A DNA stretch of 64,000 bases, taken from the NCBI RefSeq assembly GCF_009834515.1, contig NZ_CP019426.1:434001-498000 (forward strand), given 5' to 3'. The DNA is from Pseudomonas sp. R84 (GTDB lineage: Bacteria > Pseudomonadota > Gammaproteobacteria > Pseudomonadales > Pseudomonadaceae). The notes beneath the pieces were generated by a model. It saw only the letters and a list, made by a program, of their open reading frames with translations, was not told the DNA's origin and ran no database searches. Shown here one piece after another: positions 62,743-64,000 of the stretch (position 1 is the first letter of the stretch; the number at the start of each line of letters is the position of its first letter). Both the position numbers and the translations under genes were made by a program.

Positions 62743-64000
62743 TCAGAACAAATCGATCGGCGCCTGCTCATCCGCCGGCAACGGGCTGCCCGGCGCCGTA
62801 CCATTGCCCAGTTCATTCACCGACGGCGGCGTGTCTTCGGACTTGAATAGCTCGAAGTACGCGCCCGGCGTGCTCGGCGTCGCCGCACGGCCACTGACCG
62901 GATCCACACGCAAGCTCAGCAAACCTTCCGGCTCAGGCTGCACGTGCGGCGGCTTGTCCTTGAGCGCAGCCGACATGTAGTTCATCCAGATCGGCAGCGC
63001 CACGGTGCCGCCGAACTCACGACGGCCGAGGCTTTCCGGCTGGTCGAAACCGGTCCAGACCGTGGTCACGTAATCGGCGTTGTAACCAGAGAACCAGGCA
63101 TCTTTCGATTCGTTGGTGGTACCGGTTTTACCGGCGATATCGCTGCGGCCCATGGCCAATGCGCGACGGCCGGTGCCGAGCTTGATCACGTCCTGCAACA
63201 TGCTGTTGAGGATATACGTGGTGCGGCCGTCGACAATTCGTTCAGCCACGGCCGGCGCTTGCGGTACCGCTGCGTTGCCTGGCGCTTCACCCGCAACCGG
63301 TGCGGCGTTGACCGTAAAGGATTCGGTATTCGGTGCCGCGATACCGTCCGTCGCCGAACCACCCTGAGGCACAGTCGGCGGGTTGGCGACGAACAGCGTG
63401 TCGCCGTTACGGCTTTCGATCTTGTCGATGATGTACGGGGTGATCTTGTAGCCGCCGTTGGCGAACGTACTCCAACCGGTGGCAATCTCCATCGGTGTCA
63501 GCGTTGCGGTGCCCAGCGCCAGCGACAGGTTTGGGGGCAGGTCCTGCTTGTTGAAGCCGAAGCGGGTGATGTAGTCGATGGTCTTGCCCACGCCCATCGC
63601 CTGCAGCAAGCGGATCGATACGAGGTTACGCGACTTGTAAAGCGCTTCACGCAAGCGGATCGGGCCGAGGAAGGTGTTGGTGTCGTTCTTCGGACGCCAG
63701 ACCTTGTCCAGGTACTCGTCGACGAACACGATCGGTGCGTCGTTGACCAGCGTGGCAGCGGTGTAGCCGCTGTCCAGCGCAGCGCTGTAGACGAACGGCT
63801 TGAAGCTCGAACCCGGCTGACGCTTGGCCTGCATCGCGCGGTTATAGTTGCTCTGTTCGAAGGCGAAACCGCCGACCAGCGAGCGAATCGCACCGTTCTG
63901 CGGATCCAGCGACACCAGCGCACCTTGCGCTTGTGGAATCTGGCTGAATTTCAGCGAATTGTCTTTCTGACGCTGCACGCGAACCAGATCACCGACCGCC
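62743..64000 (-). CDS. mrcA: Penicillin-binding protein 1A, C-terminal part (cut by window end)
   Basis: About 419 residues of the transpeptidase half of a class A PBP. The SxxK nucleophile is in QPGSSFKPFVYSAAL, YKSRNLVSIRLLQAMG contains the SxN-like region, and KTGTTNESKDAWFSGYNADYV holds the KTG triad. After the catalytic part there is an acidic Pro-rich tail. The glycosyltransferase part would lie beyond 64000, so identity as PBP1A (rather than 1B or 1C) is from the sequence style and could be refined. Cross-links peptidoglycan. Confidence 0.92.
   Translation of the reverse strand, partial: AVGDLVRVQRQKDNSLKFSQIPQAQGALVSLDPQNGAIRSLVGGFAFEQSNYNRAMQAKRQPGSSFKPFVYSAALDSGYTAATLVNDAPIVFVDEYLDKVWRPKNDTNTFLGPIRLREALYKSRNLVSIRLLQAMGVGKTIDYITRFGFNKQDLPPNLSLALGTATLTPMEIATGWSTFANGGYKITPYIIDKIESRNGDTLFVANPPTVPQGGSATDGIAAPNTESFTVNAAPVAGEAPGNAAVPQAPAVAERIVDGRTTYILNSMLQDVIKLGTGRRALAMGRSDIAGKTGTTNESKDAWFSGYNADYVTTVWTGFDQPESLGRREFGGTVALPIWMNYMSAALKDKPPHVQPEPEGLLSLRVDPVSGRAATPSTPGAYFELFKSEDTPPSVNELGNGTAPGSPLPADEQAPIDLF

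Overview
The window looks like a chromosomal segment of a Pseudomonas fluorescens-group bacterium. The grounds are: GC-rich sequence with strong third-position G/C bias; the hutF/hutCD/hutU-transporter-hutH-hutI-hutG cluster; a class II (medium-chain-length) PHA cluster phaC1-phaZ-phaC2-phaD next to phaF/phaI; the opgGH pair; the ubiE-ubiJ-ubiB-hisI-hisE-tatABC-rsmE string; and many intergenic REP-type palindromes of the kind common in fluorescent pseudomonads. No rRNA, tRNA, prophage, insertion sequence or CRISPR array was found. Gene density is high and almost everything is core metabolism. The left end cuts glgP (glycogen phosphorylase) and the right end cuts a class A penicillin-binding protein (PBP1A type).

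Layout. 1-8.6 kb: end of glgP, an overlapping pair of uncharacterised envelope genes (DUF2339 and DUF3999 types), fbp, a DUF924 gene, and a small Phd/RelE-type toxin-antitoxin pair. 8.8-11.9 kb: a dCache chemoreceptor, a small lipoprotein and a lipocalin. 11.9-26.9 kb: the complete histidine-utilisation region. hutF is divergent from hutC-hutD; then come hutU, an NCS1 permease, the ABC importer hutXWV, two histidase-family genes, hutI and hutG. Having both HutF and HutG indicates the five-step route through formylglutamate. 27-38.3 kb: pip, dtd, opgG-opgH (osmoregulated periplasmic glucans), a polar amino acid ABC importer and an HBM-type chemoreceptor. 38.3-44.5 kb, minus strand: ubiE-ubiJ-ubiB, hisI-hisE, tatA-tatB-tatC, rsmE. 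44.6-51.9 kb: PHA granule genes (a small PHA-system protein, phaI, phaF on plus; phaD, phaC2, phaZ, phaC1 on minus). 52-59.7 kb, minus strand: a DUF971 gene, hslU, hslV, a SPOR-domain gene, argS, priA. 59.9-64 kb: rpmE, a secreted thermonuclease-family gene, maeB, and the end of the PBP1A gene.

Regulatory signals read directly: a -24/-12 (sigma-54) promoter before hutU with a 14-bp palindrome (probable HutC operator) over its predicted start; a second HutC-like palindrome between hutF and hutC; a -24/-12 match before phaC1; a heat-shock (sigma-32) promoter match before hslVU; and an extended -10 promoter plus a foldable leader before rpmE.

The most unusual coding feature is the first histidase-family gene. 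It has lost exactly the Ala-Ser-Gly triplet that forms the MIO cofactor and has changed two other catalytic positions, while the next gene is an intact histidase. Other points of interest are four copies of a 160-190 bp inverted-repeat element, thirteen REP-type repeat pairs, a terminator hairpin inside the thermonuclease signal-peptide codons, and the DUF2339/DUF3999 pair, which could be an undescribed envelope system.
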